DNA of 47,780 bases from an uncultured Lachnospiraceae bacterium (GTDB taxonomy: Bacteria; Bacillota; Clostridia; Lachnospirales; Lachnospiraceae). Below are positions 34,620 to 42,496 of this stretch, piece by piece (position 1 is the first letter of the stretch; each line of letters begins with the position of its first letter). Made by a program: the position numbers and the translations under genes. Below the pieces are notes generated by a model. It searched no databases, was not told where the DNA came from, and saw only the letters and a program-made list of their open reading frames with translations. The stretch lies in the NCBI GenBank assembly GCA_947626395.1, contig CANQRU010000027.1:1-47780 (forward strand). Direction: 5' to 3'.

Positions 34620-36893
34620 TCACAATTTCCAGATATCCCGGTTGTACTCCTCAACCGTCCGGTCGGAGGAGAAATACCCGGCGTGGCTGATATTGACGAG
34701 CATCTTCCGCGCCCACCCCCGCCTATCCTCGAAATCGGCGTATGCCTTCTCGCGGACACGCACATATTCCCCGAAATCGGGGAACGTCATAAACCAGTCC
34801 TTCCCGATAAGTTCCTCACGAAGCCGCTCCAGATTCTCCTTCTGTCCAAGCCTCAGAAGTTCCGGTCCCACGATGAAATCCACCGCCTCCCGAAGCGCCG
34901 GATCCCTCTCATAATAATCCCGCGCCCGGTAGCTGCCGGCCGCGTACCGGCCGATGACCTGATCGCTCGTATCGCCGAAAAGATAGATATTGTCCGTACC
35001 TACCAGCTGGGCGATCTCCACGTTGGCGCCGTCCAGTGTTCCCAGGGTCACAGCCCCGTTCAGCATCAGCTTCATGTTGCCGGTGCCGCTGGCCTCCCTG
35101 GACGCCAGGGAGATCTGCTCGGAAATATCGCAGGCCGGGATCAGCTTCTCGGCCAGGGTCACATTGTAATTCTCCACCATGACCACCTTCAGATACGGGC
35201 TGACCTGCGGATCATTGTTCACTAACTGCGCCAGGCAGAGGATCAGATGAATGATATCCTTCGCCGTCGCATAGGCCGGCGCCGCCTTGGCTCCGAATAC
35301 CACGGTAACCGGCCGTTTCGGCAAATTGCCGCGGCGGATCTCCAGATATTTATGGATCACATAGAGCGCGTTCATCTGCTGGCGCTTGTATTCGTGGAGA
35401 CGCTTGATCTGCACATCCAGGATCGAATGGCTGTCAATCTCGATGCCCTGCGTTTCCTTCAGATACGCCGCAAGCATATTCCGGTTGCGGTGTTTGATGA
35501 CCTGCAGATCCACAAGCGCCGTACTGTCGTCCAGAAACGCCGTAAGCTTCGTAAGCTGGGAGGCGTCCTTCTTAAATCCGTTCCCGATCCTTGATTCGAT
35601 CCATTCCGCCAGCGGCGGATTGCATTTCAGGAGCCAGCGGCGGAAGGTGATGCCGTTGGTCTTATTATTGAATTTCCCCGGATAGACCTGATAGAACCGG
35701 TTCAGCTCCGAACTCTTCAGGATCTCCGTGTGCAGATGGGCCACGCCGTTGACGCTGAAGCCGTAATGGATGTCGATATGGGCCATGTGCACACGGTCCT
35801 CCCGGTCTATAATGGCCAGAGCATCGTCGTGGAAACGGCGGCGGACCCTGTCGTCCAGCACCTCAATGACCGGCACCAGCTGCGGCGCCGCTTTCTTCAG
35901 ATAGCGGACAGGCCATTTCTCCAGGGCCTCCGCCAGGATCGTATGATTGGTATAGGCGCAGGTCCTCGACACGATAGAAATGGCCTCGTCCATATCGATA
36001 CCCCGCTCCGTCAGAAGCCGGATCAGCTCCGGGATCACCATGGTCGGATGGGTATCGTTGATCTGGATCACCGCGTAGTCGTACAGGTCATGCAGATCGC
36101 TGCCCCTCGCGGTACATTCATCAAGGATATACTGGGCGGCGCTGCTGACCATAAAATACTCCTGGAAGATCCGCAGCAGCTGCCCGGCCTCGCCGCTGTC
36201 ATCCGGATAAAGGAACAGGGTCAGATTCTTCTCGATATCCGTCTTGTCGAAGGAAATACCTTCTCCCACGATGCCCTCGTCCACACTGTCCAGATCGAAC
36301 AGATGAAGCTGGTTCGTCCGGCCCTCGTAACCTGTAACCGCAATATCATACAGGCATGATTTCACAGTCAGGCCGCCAAAGTGTACCGGATAGCTGACAT
36401 CCCGTTTGATAAGCCAGGTGGGAGAGCTGATCCACGGATTGGCCTTTTCCTGCTGCAGATTGTTCTCAAATTCCTGTTTAAACAATCCAAAGTGGTAATT
36501 CAGCCCAATTCCGTCGCCATTCAGGCCAAGTGTGGCGATCGAGTCCAGAAAGCAGGCTGCCAGCCGCCCCAGGCCGCCGTTGCCAAGCGACGGTTCCGGC
36601 TCCAGTTCCTCTATCCGCGCAAGATCCCGGCCGCAGGCGGCCAGCTCCTCCCGTATGGAATCGTACATTCCCAGATTGATCAGGTTATTGGATAAAAGTT
36701 TGCCGATCAGAAATTCGGCAGAGATATAATAGAGTTTCTTCTTACCGGAACCGGCCGCACAGGAACCGGCCGCTCCGGCCCTGGCCTGCGCGGCCTCCTG
36801 CGTCATGGCCAGAAGCGCGCCGTACAGTTCCTCATCGCTGCAGTCCGCGATGGAGCGGTTCAGATGGGCGGTTACGTATTCATTCAGCGTCAT
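34620..36893 (-). CDS. glgP: Glycogen/starch (alpha-glucan) phosphorylase
   Basis: Phosphorolyses alpha-1,4-glucans to glucose 1-phosphate, a central step of glycogen or maltodextrin use. It is 757 residues long, slightly shorter than the ~800 typical. Recognisable parts are [20 protein letters not shown], the [12 protein letters not shown] segment, [15 protein letters not shown] and the pyridoxal-phosphate lysine K608 within [12 protein letters not shown]. Residues ~35-50 are Ala/Gly-rich ([14 protein letters not shown]). The start has GAGGAGA upstream. The gene stands alone, with no other glycogen genes in the window. Confidence 0.95.
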   Translation of the reverse strand: MTLNEYVTAHLNRSIADCSDEELYGALLAMTQEAAQARAGAAGSCAAGSGKKKLYYISAEFLIGKLLSNNLINLGMYDSIREELAACGRDLARIEELEPEPSLGNGGLGRLAACFLDSIATLGLNGDGIGLNYHFGLFKQEFENNLQQEKANPWISSPTWLIKRDVSYPVHFGGLTVKSCLYDIAVTGYEGRTNQLHLFDLDSVDEGIVGEGISFDKTDIEKNLTLFLYPDDSGEAGQLLRIFQEYFMVSSAAQYILDECTARGSDLHDLYDYAVIQINDTHPTMVIPELIRLLTERGIDMDEAISIVSRTCAYTNHTILAEALEKWPVRYLKKAAPQLVPVIEVLDDRVRRRFHDDALAIIDREDRVHMAHIDIHYGFSVNGVAHLHTEILKSSELNRFYQVYPGKFNNKTNGITFRRWLLKCNPPLAEWIESRIGNGFKKDASQLTKLTAFLDDSTALVDLQVIKHRNRNMLAAYLKETQGIEIDSHSILDVQIKRLHEYKRQQMNALYVIHKYLEIRRGNLPKRPVTVVFGAKAAPAYATAKDIIHLILCLAQLVNNDPQVSPYLKVVMVENYNVTLAEKLIPACDISEQISLASREASGTGNMKLMLNGAVTLGTLDGANVEIAQLVGTDNIYLFGDTSDQVIGRYAAGSYRARDYYERDPALREAVDFIVGPELLRLGQKENLERLREELIGKDWFMTFPDFGEYVRVREKAYADFEDRRGWARKMLVNISHAGYFSSDRTVEEYNRDIWKL

Positions 36894-37050
36894 AGATGGT
36901 CTCCTCTCGATCAGGCAGAAGCGAACCTCCGCCTGCGGATGTTTTGCTATATGGTAAGTATCACCGCATCTATGACTTTATTTTCTTGCAGATATTTCCA
37001 GCGGATTCAATGAAAAATACTCGCAGCGCATGTTTAAGGGATATTTCGGC

Positions 37051-37082
37051 AAAAATAAACCCCGCGGGATCTCCCGCAGGGT
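37051..37082 (-). terminator. Terminator of the first Rpn-family gene
   Basis: ACCCCGCGGG / CCCGCAGGGT stem with a four-base loop (37059-37082), followed on the minus strand by TTTATTTTTG. It lies five bases after the stop codon. Confidence 0.85.
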
Positions 37083-37087
37083 CCAAT

Positions 37088-38095
37088 TTACAGGTTATAT
37101 TCTTTAAAAAGTTTTCTTCGAAAGGCTCTGTCGGAAGCCGCCTTTATAATCAGGTCATCCTTATGATTCTCCGACAACACAACGATCAAACGTGCCAGAC
37201 GCTCCTGACCGCGTTCCTCTCCACGTTTTTCTCCGCGCCTTTCCCCAATTCGCTCGCCTTGCTCCCTGCCGCGCTTTTCTCCATCCAGTATCAGATCATC
37301 GATCGCTTTGCACATACCGATCTCCTTCCCTTCCCTCTTCTGCCGGCTCACCAGTTTCCTCAATCTCTTCTGTTCCCCCAGCATCGCAAACGCCGCCGAC
37401 ATCTCCACGCTGTCCATGCGATCTAGTTCTTCTCTGTGAGTACTTACATATCTGTACAGTTTCTCTTTATCTTCATTAAATCTTAACATATAAAAGATAT
37501 GCTGTAAACAGCTTTTGTAGTTTTTCGGATCTTTTATCGCCCTGACTGGGATAATGTTTAAGCGATAATCTGCCACGAGCGGCAGCAGTTCCTTTACTTT
37601 CTCACTCTCCCGATCCACTCCCAGCATCTCATGCAGACTCCTGCTGCCGTCCCATTCCTTTCCCAGATACAGCACCAGGTTCACCACCGGACGCAGCCTG
37701 TCTTCTTTCGTGATGCCTGACATCAGTTCCTCCGAACTTCTCAGTTCGCCCTTCTCCCGATGATTTTTCTCCAGCTCCTGCATCTGCCGGCGGTACTCCA
37801 GAGCATCGTAAAGCATATTCCGGACTGGCATTCCGTAGTCTACCTTTGTCTGTGTCTCGTCGAAAAATGTGACCGAGTAGACATCATTTTCCGCCTTCAT
37901 CCGCACGTCGCCGGTCTTCTCGATGGCTCTCCTGCGGCCGTCCTTCTCCACGATGACCCCGTACCTGAGCGGAAGCGGCGTCAAATCCTCCGGCCGTAAC
38001 ACCTGCTCGCCCCTATGGATCAAGCCGTTGATCAGGTCGGCAAATACAGCCGGTCGCTCCAGCATTGCGTTTACTTCTGTATTGATTACCCCCAT
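37088..38095 (-). CDS. Rpn/PDDEXK family protein (putative transposase-nuclease)
   Basis: A 335-residue protein like the 'Rpn family recombination-promoting nuclease/putative transposase' group abundant in Lachnospiraceae. The N-terminal part has FADLINGLIHRGEQVLRPED and later ENDVYSVTFFDETQTKVDYG (likely nuclease core), then NLVLYLGKEWDGSRSLHEML, a common Rpn motif. The C-terminus is a charged helical tail with repeated G-E-R/K patterns (GERIGERRGEKRGEERGQER). The ATG at 38093-38095 (MGVINTEVN) follows GAGGAG. RpnA-type proteins of E. coli promote RecA-independent recombination; activity here is unproven. Confidence 0.82.
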   Translation of the reverse strand: MGVINTEVNAMLERPAVFADLINGLIHRGEQVLRPEDLTPLPLRYGVIVEKDGRRRAIEKTGDVRMKAENDVYSVTFFDETQTKVDYGMPVRNMLYDALEYRRQMQELEKNHREKGELRSSEELMSGITKEDRLRPVVNLVLYLGKEWDGSRSLHEMLGVDRESEKVKELLPLVADYRLNIIPVRAIKDPKNYKSCLQHIFYMLRFNEDKEKLYRYVSTHREELDRMDSVEMSAAFAMLGEQKRLRKLVSRQKREGKEIGMCKAIDDLILDGEKRGREQGERIGERRGEKRGEERGQERLARLIVVLSENHKDDLIIKAASDRAFRRKLFKEYNL

Positions 38096-38216
38096 ACTAC
38101 TCCTCCTCTGCGCTATAATCGTCTTGCTTTTCAAAAATCGTACATCTGCATGGAATCCGCCGGAGAATAGTCCGGATGAAATCAGATTCTTAGATATATG
38201 AAACATTGACAAAATG

Positions 38217-38245
38217 AGTATAGCACAGTGAAAGCGTCAAAGCAA
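38217..38245 (-). promoter_or_regulatory. Promoter of the first Rpn-family gene
   Basis: Minus-strand TTGCTT (38240-38245), 17-base spacer, TATACT (38217-38222), about 120 bases before the ATG. Confidence 0.55.
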
Positions 38246-38576
38246 CCTGTAATCCGTAAAAACTTCTTTGGGTCCTTCTCCAAAAGTTAGCGATTCTTCT
38301 CCATTTTCTGGTGTTTCACCAACTTTTCCCAGACGCTCTTCTCTGCTCTGGGGATGTACAAAAGCTTCTCTGTTTTGTGGTTTTTTCCCTCTGTTAGTGA
38401 TCTTTCCAGTCACAGCTGCTGACTTTCTGTTATTATTTCCAGTTCGGTCAGACCGGCAGAATATCCCCGAAACAGCACAGAATTCCAAATGCCGCGCTGC
38501 GGCATCAGGACTATTTATAATGCTATCGTAACTCTATGGATCACAGACCGGATGTATCACCGATACCCGGCCGGAC
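38246..38576. other. Gap between the two Rpn-family genes, no gene seen
   Basis: An open frame of 83 codons (38237-38488, minus) overlaps the promoter of the downstream Rpn gene, has no clear ribosome binding site and no recognisable motif, so I do not call it. The gap ends in the two REP-like hairpins described separately. Confidence 0.5.
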
Positions 38577-38662
38577 GCCCGCCTTACGGCAGGCTTAAGA
38601 TAAAATGAATTAAAATAAGATAACTGACTTGTCTTTCGCATCGATGCCCGGCTACGCCGGGC
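38577..38662. repeat. Pair of REP-like hairpins
   Basis: GCCCGCC-TTAC-GGCAGGC (38577-38594) and GCCCGGC-TAC-GCCGGGC (38646-38662) are two related hairpins in the same orientation, each followed by TTA, about 50 bases apart. They lie 14 bases downstream of the second Rpn-like gene's stop. Confidence 0.55.
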
Positions 38663-38675
38663 TTATCCTGTCCAA

Positions 38676-39506
38676 TTATTTTCCCTGCAGATGATACTTC
38701 TCAAGCATCTCCGTCAGAAACTCCGGCTCCCGGCTGAGACGTGAGATCTGATCGCTCTCCCCGGCCGCTGTCATCGCTTCGACCAGTCTGAGAATGCGGG
38801 CAGTCGCTTCACGGCCAATAGCCAGACCTTCCTCGCGGCCCTTCTTCTCTCGTTCTCTCAAAAGCTCTTCAAACAACATATATCTCGCCTCCCATGTCCT
38901 GCTCCGCTTCAGACTCATGACACGCTCATGCAGCTTCCGCACTTTCGCATCGTCCGTCCTGCTTACATATTCGTCGGTGGAATTCTCCAGATAATGCAGC
39001 AGATTTACCAGCTCCGCCGGCACATCCGCCTCATTCGTCCCCTTCGTACTGAGAAATACCCTTGCCGCTCCGTCACCAAGCGCAAAATCTTCCTCCAGAC
39101 ACCGGTTCTCAAACGTATACCGATATCTACCCCGTCCAAACGGATCAAACGTGCAGATAAACACCACATATACCGGCTTCAGCTCCGAAAACTCCTGCCC
39201 TGGCTTCAGCGACATCACGTCCATCTCCGCCTGGTGGAAACGGCTCCTCTGCGGCAACGCCTCGCGTCTGTCGTTCTCCATCTCCATATTGTAACGGACT
39301 TCTGCCTCATCGCTCAAATACACATCGAGCCGCAGGCTACGGAACTCGCTGCTGTACAGAAAAGCATGCTCCACGTCCACCTTCACCCTGCCCACCTCGA
39401 TACCAAGCAGGGTCTCCACCAGCAGTTTGCTGGTCTCCTCGTCCTCCGCCGCAGCGGCGAACAGAAAATAATTTGACAGATTCAGGTCTTGAAACTTTGT
39501 TGTCAC
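38676..39506 (-). CDS. Rpn/PDDEXK family putative transposase-nuclease
   Basis: A 276-residue PD-(D/E)XK nuclease-family protein. The start FQDLNLSNYFLFAAAAEDEE, the active-site segment LRLDVYLSDEAEVRYNMEME (D, then E-x-E) and VVFICTFDPFGRGRYRYTFE are diagnostic for the family. The C-terminal third is helical with a charged REREKKGREEGLAIGREATA stretch that many Rpn-like proteins carry. I place the start at the GTG 39504-39506 (VTTKFQDLN), behind GGAGAGGGGG. An ATG at 39546 would lie about six bases after the -10 element and cannot be in a normal leader. It is related in type, but not closely in sequence, to the protein at 37088-38095. Confidence 0.85.
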   Translation of the reverse strand: MTTKFQDLNLSNYFLFAAAAEDEETSKLLVETLLGIEVGRVKVDVEHAFLYSSEFRSLRLDVYLSDEAEVRYNMEMENDRREALPQRSRFHQAEMDVMSLKPGQEFSELKPVYVVFICTFDPFGRGRYRYTFENRCLEEDFALGDGAARVFLSTKGTNEADVPAELVNLLHYLENSTDEYVSRTDDAKVRKLHERVMSLKRSRTWEARYMLFEELLREREKKGREEGLAIGREATARILRLVEAMTAAGESDQISRLSREPEFLTEMLEKYHLQGK

Positions 39507-39553
39507 ACATATCCCCCTCTCCAGTGCTGCCAGGGGATATTCTGCCATAGGAC

Positions 39554-39582
39554 ATTATATCATACCAGAGGTGGTTTGGAAA
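39554..39582 (-). promoter_or_regulatory. Promoter of the second Rpn-family gene
   Basis: Minus-strand TTTCCA (39577-39582), 17-base spacer and TATAAT (39554-39559) with an extended TG. Its position rules out the ATG at 39546 as a start codon. Confidence 0.75.
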
Positions 39583-39657
39583 GGCAGAAAGCGAAAAATC
39601 CAGCGATATTTTGAACATTAGCAGTTGAACTTAAACGCGTTTATCCGCAGAAAAGCA

Positions 39658-39705
39658 ACGAATCTCCGCAGTGATGACTAAAAACGCCGTTACTGGGGGA
39701 TTCGT
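39658..39705. repeat. Imperfect 17-base inverted repeat
   Basis: ACGAATCTCCGCAGTGA (39658-39674) is mirrored by TTACTGGGGGATTCGT ending at 39705, with G-T mismatches and a loop of about 14 bases. It sits at the boundary between the Rpn-family gene and the element remnants. It could be a decayed terminator or an element end. Confidence 0.45.
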
Positions 39706-39716
39706 CATTGATTTGA

Positions 39717-39974
39717 TCAAATTATTATAAGCTTTTCTCCGAAATACTGCAAATAGAAAATTTCGGCTCCCACTATATCTGTATCGCCGGTCACCATCCG
39801 GTCAGCGATTTTCTCGATGCCTACCGCATGGATCGGGAAATCCGGACCGCCACCAGGGGCATGACCCCGAAGGAACGAGAGGCGTTCCTGAAGGACTATA
39901 CCGGCTGGAGGGATAATCCGCCGGAGAACGGGGATTCATTCCTCCCGGTGAATGAGGACGAGTCTCCGTTTTAG
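39717..39974 (+). pseudogene. C-terminal fragment of an unidentified element-type protein
   Basis: An open frame without a start runs from 39717 to the TAG at 39972-39974. It encodes about 85 residues with a protein-like composition (HYICIAGHHPVSDFLDAYRM, MTPKEREAFLKDYTGWRDNP, GDSFLPVNEDESPF). The frame is closed upstream by a stop at 39714 and has no ribosome binding site or start, so it is the tail of a truncated gene. The sequence style is that of proteins in conjugative elements of Clostridia, but I cannot name the family. Confidence 0.55.
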
Positions 39975-40028
39975 TGTGCCGGCAACGGTATGTCCATCAT
40001 CATAGCCCCATCCCTATCAGCCTCATAA

Positions 40029-40079
40029 AGGAGGTGAAGCCGCAATAATCCCATCAAAAAGGGCCTTCACGGTCCTCCT
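40029..40079 (+). other. Hairpin sequestering an AGGAGG motif
   Basis: AGGAGG (40029-40034) can pair with CCTCCT (40074-40079) and GTGAAG (40034-40039) with CTTCAC (40065-40070). A strong ribosome binding site without a convincing reading frame after it suggests the leader of a deleted gene. Bases 40080-40265 contain no gene I can support. Confidence 0.45.
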
Positions 40080-40265
40080 GAGGTACTTAGCCCTAACCAA
40101 GATACCCCCAAAATCCAGCCTAAAAAACGGCCTTCGTTCGTCAAGCCTAGTTGAGGTATGCCATTTTTATGTTTTAATCGATATCAGATCCCTTCAAACC
40201 ATTGGCTTGATAGTGATAAGGAACTAATTGAATTTATCAACTATCAGCTGATGGTTTCGGGTGCA

Positions 40266-40330
40266 AAGAAGCCCCATTTGACGCACAATCTTAACTGCGT
40301 CAGATGGGACTTCTTATTTTCATCTTTTTT
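40266..40330 (+). terminator. Strong orphan hairpin terminator
   Basis: AAGAAGCCCCATTTGACGCA (40266-40285) pairs almost completely with TGCGTCAGATGGGACTTCTT (40296-40315) around a ten-base loop, followed on the plus strand by ATTTTCATCTTTTTT. It terminates plus-strand transcription, yet no intact plus gene precedes it. This supports loss of upstream element genes. Confidence 0.75.
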
Positions 40331-40524
40331 ATGCTTTGTATAACGCACGACAACGACATCAGCGGTGCGGCGGTAATCAGAAATCCAAAATCTAAGACCA
40401 AACGCCCGTTTCCGGTGGCTGGAATGTGGTTCATCCGTATCGGAGGCGGGCGCTTTATTTTTGTTACGTTTGTATGGGGCATTTGTTCTATTTTTTTGAG
40501 TTGAAACGAACTGATAAATGCTTA

Positions 40525-40854
40525 TTATAACTTAGACGCCCTGTAATCCTCTCCCCATGCTTTCATGGCGTCTAAAATCGGCTTGAGACTCTCTCCCAGC
40601 TCCGACAGCGCATACTCCACTCTCGGCGGGACTTCGGGGTAAACGGTACGGGTGATGATCCCATCCGCTTCCATCGACCGCAGGCTGTCTGTCAGCACCT
40701 TTTGACTGATCCCTTCCAGATTCTTTTGAAGCTCATTGAAACGCCACGGGCGCTGGAGCAGATTTCGTATGATTAAAAGTTTCCACTTGTTCCCGATAAG
40801 CTGAACAGTAGTCGCTACGGGACATTCGGGGATGAGTTCGGCTTTCGTTTTCAT
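40525..40854 (-). CDS. HxlR-family regulator with single N-terminal cysteine
   Basis: A 109-residue winged-helix regulator of the HxlR type. Its opening IPECPVATTVQLIGNKWKLL, the wing region FNELQKNLEGISQKVLTDSL and MEADGIITRTVYPEVPPRVE match the family closely. C11 is the only cysteine and occupies the place of the redox-sensing N-terminal cysteine of YodB and HypR, which respond to quinones, diamide or other thiol-active agents. The gene is divergent from the cysteine-repeat peptide operon, and direct repeats lie in both promoter regions, so it most likely controls that operon and itself. The ATG follows GGAGG. Sensing chemistry is inferred from the family. Confidence 0.9.
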   Translation of the reverse strand: MKTKAELIPECPVATTVQLIGNKWKLLIIRNLLQRPWRFNELQKNLEGISQKVLTDSLRSMEADGIITRTVYPEVPPRVEYALSELGESLKPILDAMKAWGEDYRASKL

Positions 40855-40865
40855 AAAGTACCTCC

Positions 40866-40924
40866 GTTACATCAGAAAAAGAATGTTACATTCATATTTT
40901 ACTGCAACACGCTTCAAAATGCAA
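40866..40924 (-). promoter_or_regulatory. hxlR promoter with GTTACAT repeats
   Basis: Minus-strand TTGCAT (40919-40924), 17-base spacer, TAAAAT (40896-40901). Downstream of the -10, GTTACAT occurs twice on the plus strand (40866-40872 and 40885-40891), 19 bases apart, a plausible autoregulatory operator. Confidence 0.6.
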
Positions 40925-41003
40925 TAGCTTCAGACGAGTTCACAAAAAAGTTAAAAACTGATTTTACCGTCAAACGCCCTAAATGCCCAAAAGTTACAAA
41001 AAG

Positions 41004-41059
41004 GTGCGTATCCCCATAAAAAAGTGCGTACTTGTGCGGAGAAAAAATATCCGTACAAT
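41004..41059 (+). promoter_or_regulatory. Promoter/operator of the cysteine-repeat peptide operon
   Basis: TTGTGC (41032-41037), 16-base spacer, TACAAT (41054-41059). Two direct GTGCGTA repeats (41004-41010, 41024-41030) lie 20 bases apart, two helical turns, immediately upstream of the -35. They are a good candidate site for the divergent HxlR regulator. Confidence 0.65.
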
Positions 41060-41111
41060 GATAGATACAGGAGGCAAAAAGCTCCCTGAATCCATAAAGG
41101 AGGACACGATC

Positions 41112-41369
41112 ATGGCACTCTCTAATCTCGCTGGATGGACTGAGGACAAGGCGGCTTCCGCCTGCGGTGCAGCTTGCGGCGCTTCCGATAAGCCTGCGGA
41201 AACTCCCGCTGCTTGCGGTGCTGCTGACAAGCCGGAAGAAAAGCCGGCTGCGTGTGGCTCTGCCTGTGGCGCTGGTGACAAGCCTGCCGAAGCTCCCGCA
41301 GCTTGCGGTGCTGCCGACAAACCCGCCGAGGCTCCTGCTGCTTGCGGTGCTGCTGACAAGCCGGAGTAA
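41112..41369 (+). CDS. ACGX-repeat cysteine-rich peptide (radical SAM substrate candidate)
   Basis: An 85-residue peptide. The ATG at 41112 is preceded by a perfect AAAGGAGG; the open frame extends upstream only through promoter sequence. A 16-residue N-terminus (MALSNLAGWTEDKAAS) leads into a tandem array in which every cysteine lies in A-C-G-A or A-C-G-S: C18, C22, C35, C48, C52, C65, C78, spaced 4, 13, 13, 4, 13, 13. The linkers are variants of DKPAEAP. A radical SAM/SPASM gene follows 92 bases downstream. This matches what I recall as the 'ACGX' peptide family named computationally as a radical SAM partner; the modification and role are unknown to me. No double-Gly or other leader cleavage site is obvious, and no exporter is linked. 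Confidence 0.9.
   Translation: MALSNLAGWTEDKAASACGAACGASDKPAETPAACGAADKPEEKPAACGSACGAGDKPAEAPAACGAADKPAEAPAACGAADKPE
41160..41366 (+). repeat. 90-bp coding tandem repeat in the peptide gene
   Basis: Two 90-base units (41160-41249 and 41250-41339), each encoding one 17-residue double-ACG block and one 13-residue single-ACG block, are followed by a partial single block. The single blocks are nearly identical at the DNA level, suggesting expansion by unequal recombination. Confidence 0.85.
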
Positions 41370-41382
41370 GTTCACCCCAACC

Positions 41383-41425
41383 GTTCCCGGCGGGTGCAAT
41401 CCTGCCGGGAACCACGATTATTTTT
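41383..41425 (+). terminator. Attenuator-like hairpin between peptide and radical SAM genes
   Basis: GTTCCCGGC / GCCGGGAAC (9 pairs, extended by three inner pairs) at 41383-41412 with a six-base loop, followed after eight bases by TTTTT (41421-41425). It would make the peptide mRNA more abundant than the downstream enzyme mRNA, or stabilise a processed peptide transcript. Confidence 0.7.
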
Positions 41426-41461
41426 CGGCTCTGCCGATTTACGATAAAGCGAGGACTGACG

Positions 41462-42496
41462 ATGAAGCAGTATTTCTCTTTTCAATGGCATATCACGGAC
41501 GAGTGCGATCAGCGGTGCAAGCATTGTTACATTTTCTCCGGGGATAAGTGCCATGAACTTAAAAGCATGACTTGGGCGGAGATGGAGGACACCTTCTATA
41601 ATTGCCTTGACTTCTGCGAGGTGTATGGCCGCCGGCCGTATTTCTATCTCACCGGCGGCGATCCCATCCTGCACCCGGATTTCTGGCGGCTGCTGGCGCT
41701 GTTCAAAGAACACAGCGCCCCGTTTACCATTATGGGCAACCCGTTCCACTTGAACGATCAGGTGTGCCGGGAAATGAAATACTACGGCTGCGAGAAGTAC
41801 CAGCTTTCCCTCGATGGTCTCCATGAGACACACGACTGGTTTCGTAAGCCCGGCTCCTTTGACTGCACGATGGAAAAAATCGGCTGCATCAACCGCTCCG
41901 GGATGCGAAGCGTCATCATGACGACGGTATCCAAAACAAACCGCATGGAGGTGCCGGGGATCATTGACGCAGTGGTAGCGGCGGGCGCAAACGTGTTCGC
42001 CTTTTCCCGCTATGTACCCAGCGGCGGCGACCTGGACGCCTCCATGACGCCGCAGGAGTATCGAGAATTGCTGGCAATATGCGATAAGAAATTCAAAGAA
42101 TATGAGGCGGAGGGCTGCCAGACTTATTTCAACAAAAAAGACCATCTCTGGACACTCTACGAGTATGAAACTGGGACTTTCAAAATCCCCGCGGACACCA
42201 AAGAGGGCATGATCTACGGCGGCTGCAACTGTGGCAACTGCCATATCACGATCCTGCCCACCGGCGACGTGTACGCCTGCCGCCGTGTGGCGGACAGCAA
42301 GGTGGGCAACGTATTCTCTGACCGGCTGGCGGATGTGTGGGTATGTGAAATGGAGCAGTACCGGGAGTATGATAAGTTCGCCAAATGCAGCAAGTGTGAA
42401 TTAAAAGCGTGGTGCCGGGGCTGTCCCGCTGTTGCCAAGGGGACAAACGGCGATTTTTACGCCGCCGACCCGCAATGTTGGAAGGATGTGATTTAA
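41462..42496 (+). CDS. Radical SAM/SPASM enzyme, ACGX-system type
   Basis: A 344-residue radical SAM protein. The S-adenosylmethionine cluster motif is C15-x3-C19-x2-C22 (TDECDQRCKHCYIFSGDKC), followed by YLTGGDPILHPDFW. The C-terminal SPASM domain has C255, C257, C260, C273 and then C309, C312, C318, C321, C339, enough for two auxiliary Fe-S clusters. Such enzymes act on RiPP precursors (sulfur-to-carbon thioether links, C-C links) or, as anSME, on sulfatases. Linkage to the cysteine-repeat peptide argues for peptide maturation, possibly at the ACG cysteines. Only about 14 residues precede the cluster motif, so no RRE-type leader-binding domain is present. The start has GAGG upstream, and its stop TAA overlaps the next ATG by one base. 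Confidence 0.93.
   Translation: MKQYFSFQWHITDECDQRCKHCYIFSGDKCHELKSMTWAEMEDTFYNCLDFCEVYGRRPYFYLTGGDPILHPDFWRLLALFKEHSAPFTIMGNPFHLNDQVCREMKYYGCEKYQLSLDGLHETHDWFRKPGSFDCTMEKIGCINRSGMRSVIMTTVSKTNRMEVPGIIDAVVAAGANVFAFSRYVPSGGDLDASMTPQEYRELLAICDKKFKEYEAEGCQTYFNKKDHLWTLYEYETGTFKIPADTKEGMIYGGCNCGNCHITILPTGDVYACRRVADSKVGNVFSDRLADVWVCEMEQYREYDKFAKCSKCELKAWCRGCPAVAKGTNGDFYAADPQCWKDVI

Noticed and set aside
38237-38488. 83-codon minus-strand frame between the Rpn-family genes
   Set aside because: It overlaps the predicted promoter of the Rpn gene, lacks a ribosome binding site and shows no domain.
40158-40343. 60-codon plus-strand frame
   Set aside because: It runs through the strong terminator hairpin at 40266-40315, and its possible ribosome binding site abuts the ATG.
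40304-40504. Small hydrophobic frames on both strands
   Set aside because: The plus frame begins inside the terminator; neither has a ribosome binding site. They are probably leftover element sequence.
40983-41111. N-terminal extension of the cysteine-repeat peptide by 43 residues
   Set aside because: It passes through the promoter, and a perfect ribosome binding site is placed for the ATG at 41112.
41160-41366. Tandem repeat as a CRISPR-like array
   Set aside because: The units are in-frame coding repeats of an intact gene, with no unique spacers.
41462-42496. Radical SAM enzyme as the sulfatase maturase (anSME)
   Set aside because: It lies 22 kb from the nearer sulfatase, in an operon behind a cysteine-repeat peptide, and its cluster motif region does not look like the anSME consensus I remember. 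The possibility is kept only as a weak alternative.
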